Of a DNA stretch of 64,000 nt, positions 12,224 through 23,044 are shown one piece after another. Source of the stretch: Alligator mississippiensis (taxonomy: Eukaryota > Chordata > Crocodylia > Alligatoridae). The stretch covers positions 30,516,338-30,580,337 of the forward strand of contig NC_081836.1 of NCBI RefSeq assembly GCF_030867095.1. Direction: 5' to 3'. The notes under the pieces are model-generated. The model saw nothing but the letters and a program-made list of their open reading frames with translations, ran no database searches and was not told the DNA's origin. Both the position numbers and the translations under genes were made by a program. Every line of letters begins with the position of its first letter. Position 1 is the stretch's first letter.

Positions 12224-12721
12224 CCATAGGTGCAGCTGGCAGTAAATTTGAGTGGGGGAAGGGTTGTTTAACCTCCCTCCCTGGCTCCAGACCTCAGCTG
12301 GGGTGTGCCTGTGGGGACAGTAGTCATCCCCCTGCCCCCATTTCCCTCTGCAGGCTAGACTGGATCCCCAGCCAGGCTTGCCAACCCTCACAGCTCCAGC
12401 TAGAGAGCAGAAGGCTGGGGCCAGCTCTGCTCTCTGGAGTAGACTGCATAGCCCCCCAGTCCAGGGCTGCAAAACATGCTGGGAAGTTGGACTGTGATTT
12501 AACTTGAACCAGGATGGGGTCTGGGACAGAAGTTTCATAAACCAGTTTGACTCAGATCAGTTAAGTCTCATATTACATTCAACCAGATTTATCTTAACCC
12601 GGTTTCAGCCATTTTGAAATAGTTTATGTGCACCGAGCTTCTGTTCTATTACAGGTTTAAACCAATGTCTGATCACTTAAACCGGTTTATGTGTAATTTC
12701 TGTCCCTAGCCTCAAAGTGGT

Positions 12722-13119
12722 TGAGCCACATGACTCATCTAGAGTGACTTGCAGGAAGTCAGGCTTGTCTTCTGAGGGGTGCACTCCATAAGACACTGTT
12801 AGGCTGGTAACTATGGCAGTGGTCCCCCATTTATTTACTGTTCTTGTAAAATACTATGAGATTGACAGATGGCAGATCAGTGGCAAAAACTAGAATATAA
12901 TAGGGGCTTTTGATTACCACTTCAGGGACTTTAATCTCTTGGTCACTCTGTGTTCCAACACACCTAGCTGGTGATCACGTGTATTGTGGCAAGAAGTCTC
13001 AGACATTGTTGTATCTTGTAGATTAACTTATTCAGTGTGCTTTGTGGGTCACTTGTGAGGCTTATGCTGGTTCAGTTTCTATCTGACTTTGCATGGTGTA
13101 TGAATATTTCCATAGAAAG
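12722..13119. other. Unassigned sequence
   Basis: Nothing is recognised between TIR-A copy 2 and the old LINE remnant. Confidence 0.4.
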
Positions 13120-13560
13120 GAATGGCTCCACTAGATTAGATCAGCCTTTTGTCTAATCTGGCACCCTGTCTCTGATGCTACATAGCACCATCTACTTCAG
13201 AGGGAGCACTGAACAGATGATTAGGAAAAAATGTATCGATGAGGGAAGTTTCTTCCTAATGTCCAGCAGCCAGTGGTTGGTTTAGATCCCAAAGCAAGAG
13301 GGGTTCTTCTCCATAAAGTTTTATTATGTCAAGTGTGACTGCATGTTGTTATTCACCATAAAATGTCAGATTTCACCCACCCCTTTTAAACTCCACTGGT
13401 ACATTGTGGAAATTAGTTCCAGAGGCTGGCCATGTGTCATCTGAGAAGCTCAGTTCTTACCTTTACATTTGCTTTCCTTTACATTCAGCAATGTCCCCTT
13501 GTTTTTAAATGATCAAAAATAGATCACTAGATAAATAAATTCAGTAGTGCTCTGTGTGAG
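13120..13560 (-). repeat. Ancient LINE 3' end (CR1/L3-like), degenerate
   Basis: Motifs such as gatcagccttttgtctaatctgg, cctgtctctgatgctac and gggttcttctccataaagtttta resemble decayed 3' regions of old CR1/L3-type LINEs read on the minus strand. No coding frame survives. The assignment rests on pattern memory and is tentative. Confidence 0.4.
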
Positions 13561-15588
13561 ACTCTTAATCCCATTTGGACTGGAATCTGCAGTTCACTCC
13601 ATCTTCCCTGGCCGCAGCTGGAACAGCTACAGCTGAATATATTCTCAAATTCTCATTTGGGATTGATGTAGAGCTCCTAAAATCTGCTAATTTCCAAATC
13701 ACTTTAAATATGACCCCACTGGTATAGTTTTGATTTCTGGGGTGCTTTTATGTGCCAAGGATTCTGGTTGGACTTGTGCATGTTCCCAGTACTTCTGACA
13801 ATGAAGCCTCTAACCCAGGTGGCCCAGAAATAAAGGCACACAGAAGTCAGAGGCTGCTTTTGGAATTTTATCCGAAGTGGTTTGTCTAAGGCCACAGGGC
13901 ACTGGGATGTGCCTGCTCTTTTCAGAGAACAAGCAGCCTGAGAGACTGCTTGCAGGTGGCAGAGGGGAGCTAATGAGGAACTGTGGCAGGGCACAGGTGG
14001 TGCCTTCCACTTTAAAGGCTAGGTGTGGGAGATGGCAGGTGTCTGATGAGGGCAGCCATTTAATGCCCAGCTCTCTATTCTGAAGGGGGCAGTATGAAGA
14101 CCAGCCAGTGGGGGAAGAACATTTCCCTGCTGAGCTCCTTGGGCCAGGATGAACTTGGAGATATGGGCTGGGGCTATGGGAATGGAGGAGGCCCCATATG
14201 ACCACTAAAACTGCACACTGCCAGGGTAGGGAGGCCTGGTGGGACTGCTGGTGGTGCAGAAGCCCCAGAAAATGCCAGGATCGTGAGCGTCCCTGGTGAA
14301 AGGTGGGTAGGAGGTGCCTGATAAGCTCCAGCCCTCGCATGGTCCTGGCTGGAGAGAGCTCAGAGTAGGGAGAACGGTGAGAGGGCTGAGGCTCATTTGA
14401 TGTAGCACTCAAGCCTGGCTCGAGGCACCTGAACTGGCCTATACTGGGGCCAGGACCCGAGGGGGGTCAAAAGGGTCAGGGGCCCACAAGGGAGGGATGT
14501 CCAGAGCAAGAGGCTCGGGATTCCAGCTGGCCTGAAGGGTGAGGCCAGGGCCTAGGGAGCCCAAAGGTCCTAGAGAGGGGACCACAGTCATAGAGGGGGA
14601 AGGGTTACAGGTGAGCTTAGCTGCCTGGGAGCCATGGGCCCCAGTGTAGGAGAAGGGGATGTCACTCTAGTTATCAGGATCTTAAAATGGGCAGCCTTCC
14701 ACCCAAGTAGCATCTTAACCATTTATCACCAAGGTGTGGCAGGTAAGAGAGGCGGGTGGTTAGCCCAGAGACAGGTAGGTGGACCAGCATCAAACCGGCC
14801 CTGAGAAGGCCCCCTGCTGCAGGGACTCAATTGCAAAGAGGGCTCAGGCTGGTGCTATAAGTCCAGAGCCTGCACAGGTCAGGTAGTCTCCCCCAGCAAC
14901 CAAGAAGTGAGGAGTTTCTGGCTGCAGGGCTCCTGAAGGGATTGGATATTGCTGGACAAAACTGCATGTCTGGGAACTGAGGCCAGTCCCCTGGGCTAAG
15001 AAAGACTGGGTTTACAGGTGAGTGGCTTGTTTATGTTAAACCCCAGGAGGGGAGAGAGTCTGACAAAGGGTGGTGTTGCTTCTTGTCTGAGTTAGCCCAG
15101 CTGCTTAGCCTGAGCCCTGCTGGGACAGGCTCAAGACCTGTTTTAGAGGACCGTTACCCAAGAGCCTCAGACTGAGACTGGGCCCCAGTGAACAGCCCAG
15201 GAGCTTAGAAAAAGGCTGAGATCCTGACTGGAAGGTCCTAGAGCCCAGTGAAAGATGGAGCTCTACTAAAGGGTACACAAGCCCAGAGAGGGCCAAGCCT
15301 GACTAGGGGGTCCACAAACCCAAGGGGGCCATGCGTATTTAGAGAAAGATCAAAGGGAGATCACCCACGAGGCTTGAGGCGTGGTATAGGGAAGGTGAAG
15401 GACCCTCACAATTTTCCCTTAAAGTTCTTGTGCCCTACAGTGGCCTAGTCAGGCTGAGAGGGAGTTATGAAGCCTGAGAGTTGGATCAAGGCTTGAGGGG
15501 TCTTGGGAGAGACCCAGTGGAAACTTACTGGGCTAAGGGCTTACTCTAAGGCCTGTTGGCAGCCTCCCTGAATCAACATATACTATTG
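13561..15588. other. Unassigned moderately GC-rich sequence, 2 kb
   Basis: Open frames here (for example 200 codons on the minus strand, 13810-14412) lack recognisable domains. The part at 14700-15100 has a ctataag box followed by a leader-like stretch and could be an old LTR, but I could not define ends. Confidence 0.35.
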
Positions 15589-15714
15589 GGCTAGGGACAG
15601 ACATAACACAGAAACTAGTTTAAACCTTAAACATTAAACAGAACAGATGTTCAGTGCACCTAAATCAGTTTCACAATGGTCAAAACCGGTCTCAGAGAAA
15701 CCTGATTGAATATA

Positions 15715-16294
15715 CAGGCAGTCCTCGACTTGCAAGGTTTCGAGTTACAACGTTTCGCACTTACAATGTTAAGAAACTGACACCCTGTTTCAACTTTCTG
15801 ATGTCAGTTTCGCCTTTACAATACTTGATCTGATGCCAAGCCATGCCAGCGAACAAGTTCGCTGTGTCGCCCATCTCCCTGGAGAACATCTGTCCAAACT
15901 TCCTTGGACACGTTCTTTAAGAAAGCAGACAAGACTCCAGAAAAACCTGCAGCCAAGACTCCTGAGAAGACTCCAGCCAAGAACCCTTCAAAAAGTCCAG
16001 CCAAGAGCCCTTCAAAACATCCAGCAAAGTCTCCTCAAAGAAGACCTTCCAAATCAATATGACTGTTATTTACAATATAAATACATTAATGCAGCTATAT
16101 TACTCATCTATAATTGATTGAGTACAAAATTCTGGGGTATTTTTGATGAAAATAGGGTATCTGGCCTTGGTTCAGGAACCAATCCCTCATTTATAACATT
16201 GTTTCCTATGGGAAAATGGGTTCTGAGTTACAACGTTTCGACTTAAGGTGTGGTTTTCAGGAACCAATCATGTCATAAGTCTGAGGACTGCCTG
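15715..16294 (+). mobile_element. Tigger/pogo-like element, 580 bp, nested in TIR-A copy 3
   Basis: The ends are caggcagtcctcgactt and its inverted match gaggactgcctg, flanked by TA on both sides (15713-15714 and 16295-16296), as expected for Tc1/mariner-pogo. The interior holds paired motifs gttacaacgtttcg near each end. A plus-strand frame ending at TGA 16060-16062 encodes a tail beginning QTSLDTFFKKADKTPEK and continuing as short lysine-proline repeats. This resembles the disordered C-terminus of Tigger-type transposases. The DDE catalytic region is missing, so the element is non-autonomous. Confidence 0.8.
15865..16062 (+). pseudogene. C-terminal tail of a Tigger-type transposase
   Basis: The reading frame has codon 15898-15900 in phase and stops at TGA 16060-16062. 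It encodes an LDTFFKKADK segment followed by repeats of the PAKSPSK / TPEKTPAK type, basic and proline-rich. Only the C-terminal 60 or so residues are present, without the CENP-B-like DNA-binding region or the DDE domain. A different frame over the same DNA is also open for 94 codons (15833-16117), but its product has no recognisable composition, so I prefer this one. Function is unlikely. Confidence 0.55.
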
Positions 16295-17972
16295 TAGTAT
16301 CAGACTTAACTGTTTGAGCTCAAACCGGTTTATGGCATGTCTGTCCCAGACCCCTTCCTGGTTTAAGTTAAACCAGACTCTGCCAGCATCCCGGCATGCT
16401 CTCTGGGCTGGGCTGTCTGCTCCAGCGGAGCAGGGCTGGCTCCACCCCTCTGCTCCCCAGCTGGAGCAGGGACAGACAGAGGCAGGGGTCTGGCCAGGCT
16501 GCTCCCTTCCAGGGCCAGTGAAGTTTCCCCCTTTCTTCCCCCACACTGTCCCACCAGCACAGACCTGCACTTCTCTGTGCTGGCTGCTCCAGTGGTGGTG
16601 GCATGGCCAGCCCTGGCAGTAGCCTTGGCTGAACTGGATAGAGAGGGTTTTAATTCTCCCATCCCTGTCCCACTGGCAGGGACCCGAGCTATGTCCTCCA
16701 GGGCTCCCCCCTCGCTACTGCAGCAGTGGGGCTGGGTGTGGCCAGATGCCTGCCTACACAGTCCCTAAGGCAGAGGGGCAGGGAGGCGGGATGGTTATTC
16801 CTCCCTTCCCCTCAGGGGACCGCAGCTGGGTCTGCCTGCCCCGACCACTGCTGCTCGCTCCCTGCTTGGGGCAAGTTGGGGCAGGTGGCAGAATAAGTCC
16901 CCTGCTGCCTCCTCCACCAGATGCCAGAGGGAGGGGGAATAAACCCACCCACTGCCTAAGGGGCCATGCTGGCTGGCCTCTGACTGTGCCCCTGCCCAGT
17001 TGCTGGCATGGCAAGGGGGCAGGGCTTTTAATAGGGGTAACAGTCCCTGTCACATTGTCTGGGGAGCATGAGCCTCTTCCTGGCAGGGGGGCTGCACTAT
17101 GGGGCAGGCAGAGCTGCGGCAGACTGTACACAGCAGCACCAGGATCCAAAGGGGGTCAGAGCCCTCTAAGTTGCCACTGCCTTGCAGCTTTCCCTGCCCT
17201 ACAGTGAGGCCACACCTGCCGGGAAGGGGTTCATGGTCTGGGAAACAAAGACAGAGCCTGCTGCCACCGCCATGATTGCTTCCCCCTCACTGCTCCAGTG
17301 GCCAGGTGGGGACACAGCTAGATAGTAGGGAGCTGGCGGGGGGGGTTATTCTCTACTCTGTCCCTGGGAGACTGCAGTGGGGTCTGCCCGCCCTGACCAT
17401 CGCTGCTGCTCATGCTGTGCATGGGACAAGTTGCAGAATAAGCCTCCTCCACTGGATGCCGGAGGGGGCAGGAAGTGGCTTATTCCACTGTTTGCCCAAA
17501 GCAGGGAGTAAGTGGTGGTGGCATTCAGGGTGGACAGACTCAGGTGTAGTGCCTAAAGGCAGTGGGGGCAGAGTGGGGAATAACCCCCCTCCCTGCCCCC
17601 TCTGCCTCAGGGGGCCATGCCAGCTGGCATCTGGCCATGCCCAGCCCTGCTGCTGCAGCAGCGACAGAGGAGCCCAGCTCGAGTTCCTGCTGGTCAGACA
17701 GGGAAGGGGAATTTAACTCCTCCCTGACCAGTTCAGCCAAGACTACTGCCTGGGCTGGCCACGCCCCTCGCCCACCAGCCCAGCTTCCCTGCACCTGAGG
17801 GTGTGCTCTAGTGCCCCCCACTCCTGGCCTGAGCAACTGCAGGCATGTGCCTGCATTTCCTCAGTCCAGAGGGAATGTCTGTACAGTTGCAAATCAGTTC
17901 AACCTAGGCAGGCTAGATTAATCTGCAAAGATTTAATCCAGGTTCCAGCTTTTTTAATGTCTGTCCCTAGCC

Positions 17973-18689
17973 TTGAAGAACAAGGCATGGCAAGCGAGTA
18001 ATCTAGGGAGAGTGGCAATAGGGGTTTGAGCTAGGTAAGAACAGTAAGGCCACTAGGGGGCATCATGGCCCCCGCTGTGGGAACGAGCCTGTCATAGCCA
18101 CTGTCCTATTCCCGCCAGGGTCGGTGACTTGGTTTTTGACATACAAACACCCTAGAATCATAGAAATTGAAGTCAACAGTTGGTCAAAAAACAGGGAGGG
18201 ACTCTCACTTGGCTCTTGTCCAAAAGGTACCTTCTTTGACTGCGATGCAGTGGTGTGAAAAGTGCCAGATTCAGTTACAGATGCTGGTGTGTAGATTCAG
18301 AGAGCTGGAGAAGAGCCATCTACCTTTTCAGGAGTCTATGCAAACTGAACCTTTTGACCTTCTGAAGCTCATTCATCATTAAAATCCAGTGTTGAGTGAA
18401 GCAAACTTACTTTTTGTCCAATTCTCTTCATAAATTGGGGCCCCAAGTGAAGGATATTTTGAGGTACCACTCTTTCCCCACCTCTATTGGCTGTACATCA
18501 GTAATACCCAGGAGGTCTGTCCCCTGTGTATCCTACCCCTTCCTTGGGTTCCCTTCTGCCTTTTGTCCCAGCCTCATCATTTCTCTCCTGCTCTCATCAG
18601 GATTGGTGACCTTTTGCACCTTTTGCATGTTAGGAGCTGGCAGCTGGAACATTGGGGATCTTCTGGCCAAATGGCTTCATTCTGTGTTG
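17973..18689. other. Unassigned sequence
   Basis: No gene is recognised. A short tagaatcatagaaatt near 18153 recalls a CR1 tail but has no CR1 body beside it. Confidence 0.35.
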
Positions 18690-18777
18690 GCTACAAATGT
18701 CCAACTCGGGATCCTTAAAATTCTAGTTTATTAGGCGGATTGAAATACTGTAATCATAAACCTTGGGGCTGGTCCCC

Positions 18778-18809
18778 CCACACACATGCACACACATACA
18801 CACACACAG
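18778..18809. repeat. (CA)n microsatellite, imperfect
   Basis: A CA-rich tract interrupted by t and g (cacacacatgcacacacata type). Confidence 0.8.
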
Positions 18810-19352
18810 AGTAGCAGGCTACAGAGACAGGTATACCTATCCTACAAGCGCTGGAGTCTGTCGTTGAGGCTTCTTTCAGTGTGGTGTTATCTTCCAGAAG
18901 GGGGTCGCCGGCTGGTCCTTCTGGCTGGACAGGTCTGGTCGAGTTGGAGATCAAGAGGGCACCACTGGGGGTCACTTTTCACTGCCTTTTATCTGTCCCT
19001 GGCAGACTTTGGTGACTCCCCAGTTTTCAGGTTTGCCCAATCCAGGGGTCATTGACCCTCGTGGGACTTCCCCCCCCTCGGTGGCTACTGGACGGCATCT
19101 GTCAGCCCCAGGGGTCGTCCGCATGTACGTGCAGGTTTGGGAGTCCGTTGATGAATTTAGAATAGGGCTCTGGGAGCGGTTGATCTGGAGATATTCAGCC
19201 CAAAAGTTGGTCTCTGGAGTTGATTAACTCAGGCCAGGGCTTCTAGCCCTTGATCAGTGACGTTTAGAGATTTCCCAGTTGTTACATTGTCTTCTATTGA
19301 GTTCTTCCGTTGGCTGATCTGCAGCTTCCAGGTGCTAATTGCTGCCTGCTTC

Positions 19353-19386
19353 CATGTTACACATTCAATCATGTTACACATTCAAT
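19353..19386. repeat. 17-bp perfect tandem duplication
   Basis: The unit catgttacacattcaat occurs twice head to tail. It looks like a recent slippage or repair duplication. Confidence 0.9.
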
Positions 19387-19470
19387 CACTGATTCACTCG
19401 CTCTTTCAGGGGCCAGCCTGATACAAGGAAGAGCAATTTGATTCTTACCCTTGTTAACATTGTTACAATG

Positions 19471-20293
19471 TATAACTTACTAAAACACATTTAGTTGAAA
19501 GTTGAAAGGTGAGAAGTATAAAATATAAGCTACAAATGCCATGGCACACAAATAGATAAAAATACCAAACTACAAGGGGAGATACAAAATGCACACATAC
19601 AAATTTTAAAACACAATTCCTTATCTTAAAGTGAAAGAGAGAGGAAGGAAGAAAAGGTAGAAAAAGAGAAACATATCCAAAGAGGGGAGAGCAAATGCAG
19701 GCAAGAGGAAAAGGGGGCTTTCTGCTACATCTGGAGCAGACCATCTTGCCTTCCTGAAGCAGTGTGATACTCTAGGTAGCCACCCCTCCAGGCTATGTGC
19801 AGAACCACCCCTGTGTTTAAGTTTCAGGGAGAGTTACGTGCTGATGCTCTGACTGCAGCTGTCTGCTGGTGTGGATTGAGAACCTCCTCTCCAATCTCTA
19901 CAAGCACATACTTGAAAAGTGACAGTAACATGCTGATGTTGATATAACCTGGGTAAGAAGGACTTGGGCCATTGCAGTGGGAGGGAAGGAACAACAATAG
20001 AGGGGTCATTTTCTTATGCAATGAGACATTAGTTTTCTTAGTAACTGCTTTTTTGAATTGTCCCACGCCTTGACAGCTAGTGCTTTTCTGCCTTGAAATA
20101 TCTACCTGCAGATGTCCATTGTCTGTAAATAACGTATCTGTTGGCTGCTGTTTGATGCATGAGGCAGCTCTGCCAAGAGGCAGTGCTGGGTACACATAAG
20201 GGGATTCATTATGTCAGTACTCTTTCTTCAGGAGTTTCATCACCAAATGATTACACATCACCTGTGCCAGCCTGTACCATCACCCTTTCCCAA
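19471..20293. other. Unassigned sequence, partly purine-rich
   Basis: The part at 19480-19740 is A-rich and purine-rich on the plus strand and could continue the retroviral block to its left. Nothing else is recognised. Confidence 0.35.
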
Positions 20294-20632
20294 TACTAGA
20301 CCAGTGCTTCTCAAACTGGTGGTCCGTGGACCGCTGTCGGTTCACGAGCCACCGGTCGCTGGTCCACAGTGAGTTGCCAGGAAAGAAAGAAATATATTTT
20401 CAGAAGCATAACATTGATGTGTCATAGTGCCATAGTTCGTACATTCCAACACTCCAGGTGACGCCATGTCGTGCGAGGTGAGGAAAGAGAAAGAAACAGC
20501 CGGTCGCACATTTGTGTAGTGCTGTTACACACAGTTGCTGCCACCGCCTGAACCAGGCACTGGTCCCTGGCCCACTGGAAAAAAAATTGCCAGTCTGCCA
20601 CATCAGATAATTTGAGAAGCACTGTACTAGAC
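20294..20632. mobile_element. hAT MITE with perfect 8-bp target duplication
   Basis: The element itself is 20302-20624 (323 bp). The inverted ends are cagtgcttctcaaa and tttgagaagcactg, a perfect 14-bp match. The flanking duplication is tactagac at 20294-20301 and 20625-20632, also perfect. The interior has a short palindromic start (ggtccgtggacc). There is no coding capacity. The 8-bp duplication and the cagtg-ctctcaaa ends are diagnostic of hAT elements. Confidence 0.93.
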
Positions 20633-23044
20633 CATACAACACTCTCCAGCAATACTGTGTGTGGTGCTGCATGCACACCAGAGTCCTGGCTGTCAGTGTG
20701 AACTGAAACTGTGTCAATGTGAGTGGTCTGGTTTGTGCAGAATGTGAGTGGTCTGGTTGGTGCAGCAGAGCTCCTGCTGCTTTTTTGTCTCTGTCTCTGT
20801 CTCTGCTCCCCTATCCCCCCTTGCTCCTGCCATTCGAACTTGTCTGGGAGGTGAAAAGCAGATTCTTTACCTGTATCTAGATGACTTTGCAGGCAGGAGG
20901 ATCCCAGCACTCTCTTCTCCAGCTTTAGTTTGGTGAGAGCAATTTGATGGGCCCTAAACTGGAACATGAGGTCAGAACCATCCTCCCCCACACAAACAGG
21001 AGCTTTGAGCAATTTGGAATCAAGCTGGAACTCGCTGTGGTTTGAGCTGATGGGGTGAAGTGGGCCACCGCATCCCAACCTGCCTGAGTGTTGGAGATGT
21101 ACAGATCTGCATCCCAATCCAGATTCACATTTTAAACCTATTTGCTTAGTTAACAGCCTGATCTAAATCAAGGGCCAGGTTTGGATGCCTTCAGTAGTGC
21201 TGTATTTCATGAGTAGTCCCATTGTCTTGGGTGAGATGCTCCTAGTATAACACAGAATAAGGCCATCTCCACTGCAGTCTCAAATTGCAACCCTAGAGTA
21301 AGCAAACTCTCTGAGCAAACATCTTAGCTGTGTGCTTTCTCAGGCCTTTCCAGCTCAAAACACTGGAGGCTGAGCTGATGGGAAATGGGGGGCTTTTTTC
21401 AGAGGAAAAATTTTGACTTTCTGCAAAAAAATTCTCAAACTGAAATATCTTTACTTCAACTTAAAATGTTTAGATGTGCAAATGCTGCAGTGGTGCCTTA
21501 GGGAACTTCAGTTCAGGTGCCTCATTCCCAATGGGGATATAACCAAATTGTATACTCTGCAGCATTGGAGTTGTTTGCGCTGCACTTGGATGTTAGAAGG
21601 AATGTTTTAAAGTGAGCTCTGGTATCTGGTTATCAGCATCTGCATGTGCCAGGTGAAAACAGGACCACTGAAATCCTGCTGGTGCTGCTTCTTCCTTTTT
21701 ACAGCTTCCACGCACTTGTGGGAATGTGGCTGTTCTTGTTCCAGACTGGTTTTTCATCCTGTGAAAAATGAGTTCCATTCAGGGAACCTGAGAAGTCAAT
21801 AGCTGAATGATCATCATTCAGAGAACCTGGGAAGATATGTCAACTGACAGCATATAACTGAAGAATTAGGAACCAACTCCCTTTACTATGGACTGGCCTT
21901 TATTTGCAAGTGTTTCCTATTCATGCAGATATAACCTCACTGAGTGGACCTGCTTCAGGATCTGTCAGCACTTCTGCAAAAAGAAAGAATGAAAGAAAAA
22001 ATCCTTCAGTAAGTATGTTTTAGACATAAATGCTAGCTGTTGTTGCAATGGATCCCATGTTAATGGCATGTACTCATGTAGGATCAATTTGCTGGAAGAG
22101 GCAGCAGGAGGGAAGTGGGGAATGTTAATTTCTGTGGATGTTACACATGAGCCACAGTGTCAGTAGTGGGATTAAATATTAAAGCAGTGGGATTAAATAT
22201 TAAACAAACACTAATCAAAAGCAAACACTCATTTTGCAGCAGAGCAAAACAAAGCCAGTGTGCCTGTCTCAGGGAGGCCAGCAGCATGAGTCATTTGGCA
22301 TGAAAATGTATCATGGAATAAATTAAGTTTTCCTCTCCAACATCCACAGGGCTGTACTCTGGAAAGGAAATCTCAACCTTGTTGTTATCTTTAGTGTGCA
22401 CTACTCTGTACTTGCTCATCTGCTCCCTTCCTCCAGAAGCACTGGGACGTGTCTGTGAGTGGGCAGGAAGCCAAAGAGGATGATATAGACCTAGCCCATG
22501 TGGGGGGGGGGGGGGCAGGGTCAGGAAGCATCAAAACTGGGACTTTAAGGGCTCAATGGTCATATCTTGTTTAGGTACAGACCAAGCTTCAAATTCATGG
22601 TAGTACATCTACCCATCCCCAGCTCCGTGATGTGGCTCAGGTATGCTGCTGCCTCCAGCCCTGCCTGTGCTGCTGGGTTTGCCCTGCCTTCATTTCCTCT
22701 TGTCTTGACTGTGATCTCCCTTAGGCAGTAGCCTCCCTTATGTACAGAACACTGCTGCTCACCTTTTCACACTGTTAAAGCCAAATTACCCATCCTCAGA
22801 GAGGTCCCCATGCTCACTGTCATTTCCAAAGCTGGTTCCAAGACCCCTTCCTGCCCCACATCTGCCTGGAACTTATTTCAACTAGCTTCATAGATTGTGT
22901 CTGCTTTCTGTGGCTGTCTCCTGTTCAGTTGCACAGGGTCATCTTCAGCAGTGAGGAAGCCTTCTCTGCTGCAGTTACTGCTGTCTGGAATGGACCTCCT
23001 TTGTTGTCTCTTCTCAACTGCCTTCATACTCCCTCATTGTCAAC
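20633..23044. other. Unassigned sequence, 2.4 kb
   Basis: A tandem 21-bp duplication (unit agtgggattaaatattaaa plus two bases) lies at about 22164-22204. A G14 run lies at 22502-22515. The part at 21170-21230 (gagtagtcccattg) resembles an old amniote LINE/SINE tail, which I cannot place. No exon is recognised. Confidence 0.35.

Larger units (their letters stand above)
10831..12721 (-). mobile_element. TIR-A DNA transposon, copy 2, split by a solo LTR
   Basis: The element lies in the reverse orientation to copy 1. The left end ggctaagtacagacagt and the right end ctgtccctagcc form the TIR. The body 11980-12721 matches copy 1 reversed, including ttctgtcccagacccc and the cctctgggatttgtagtcc block at about 12206. 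A retroviral LTR of 1052 bp sits at 10922-11973. Without it and its 6-bp duplication the transposon is about 833 bp, close to copy 1. No clear target duplication is seen around this copy. It has no coding capacity. Confidence 0.7.
15589..17972 (+). mobile_element. TIR-A DNA transposon, copy 3, expanded (2.4 kb)
   Basis: The ends are the best preserved of the three copies: ggctagggacagacat on the left, atgtctgtccctagcc on the right, flanked by ttg on both sides (15586-15588 and 17973-17975). The outer 150 bp match copy 1 (aaaccggtttatggc, ctgtcccagaccccttcctgg). Two things enlarge it. A Tigger-like element sits at 15715-16294. The centre is GC-rich, with inverted arms (16590-16810 against 17560-17770) and a direct repetition (about 16780-16940 against about 17330-17470). 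No transposase frame is seen for TIR-A itself. Confidence 0.72.
18690..19470 (-). mobile_element. LTR-like block (endogenous retrovirus type), ends uncertain
   Basis: Read on the minus strand, the block has promoter and polyadenylation signals in LTR order: a TATA-like gataaaaggcagtg near 18993, then about 260 bp later cctaataaact near 18730, and a ca end near 18690. Possible LTR starts (tgtaacaatgtt, minus strand) fall at about 19468. No target duplication fits these ends. The spacing resembles that of the solo LTR at 10922-11973. A (CA)n tract at 18778-18809 lies inside. It could instead be an old host promoter; I favour an LTR only moderately. Confidence 0.4.

Noticed and set aside
13810..14412. 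200-codon minus-strand open frame
   Set aside because: No recognisable domain and a composition of serine, proline and histidine as expected from mildly GC-rich DNA.
14700..15100. LTR in the unassigned GC-rich stretch
   Set aside because: A ctataag box and leader-like sequence are suggestive, but no TG...CA ends or target duplication could be found.
15833..16117. 94-codon frame across the Tigger-like element
   Set aside because: The neighbouring frame ending at 16062 gives the characteristic SLDTFFKKA and lysine-proline tail, so this one is the wrong frame.
18153..18170. CR1 tail near 18153
   Set aside because: Only tagaatcatagaaatt is present with no ggaaggg-type 3' UTR beside it, so it may be chance.
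20422..21117. 231-codon minus-strand open frame
   Set aside because: It runs through the hAT MITE at 20302-20624 and has no domain, so it is a chance frame.
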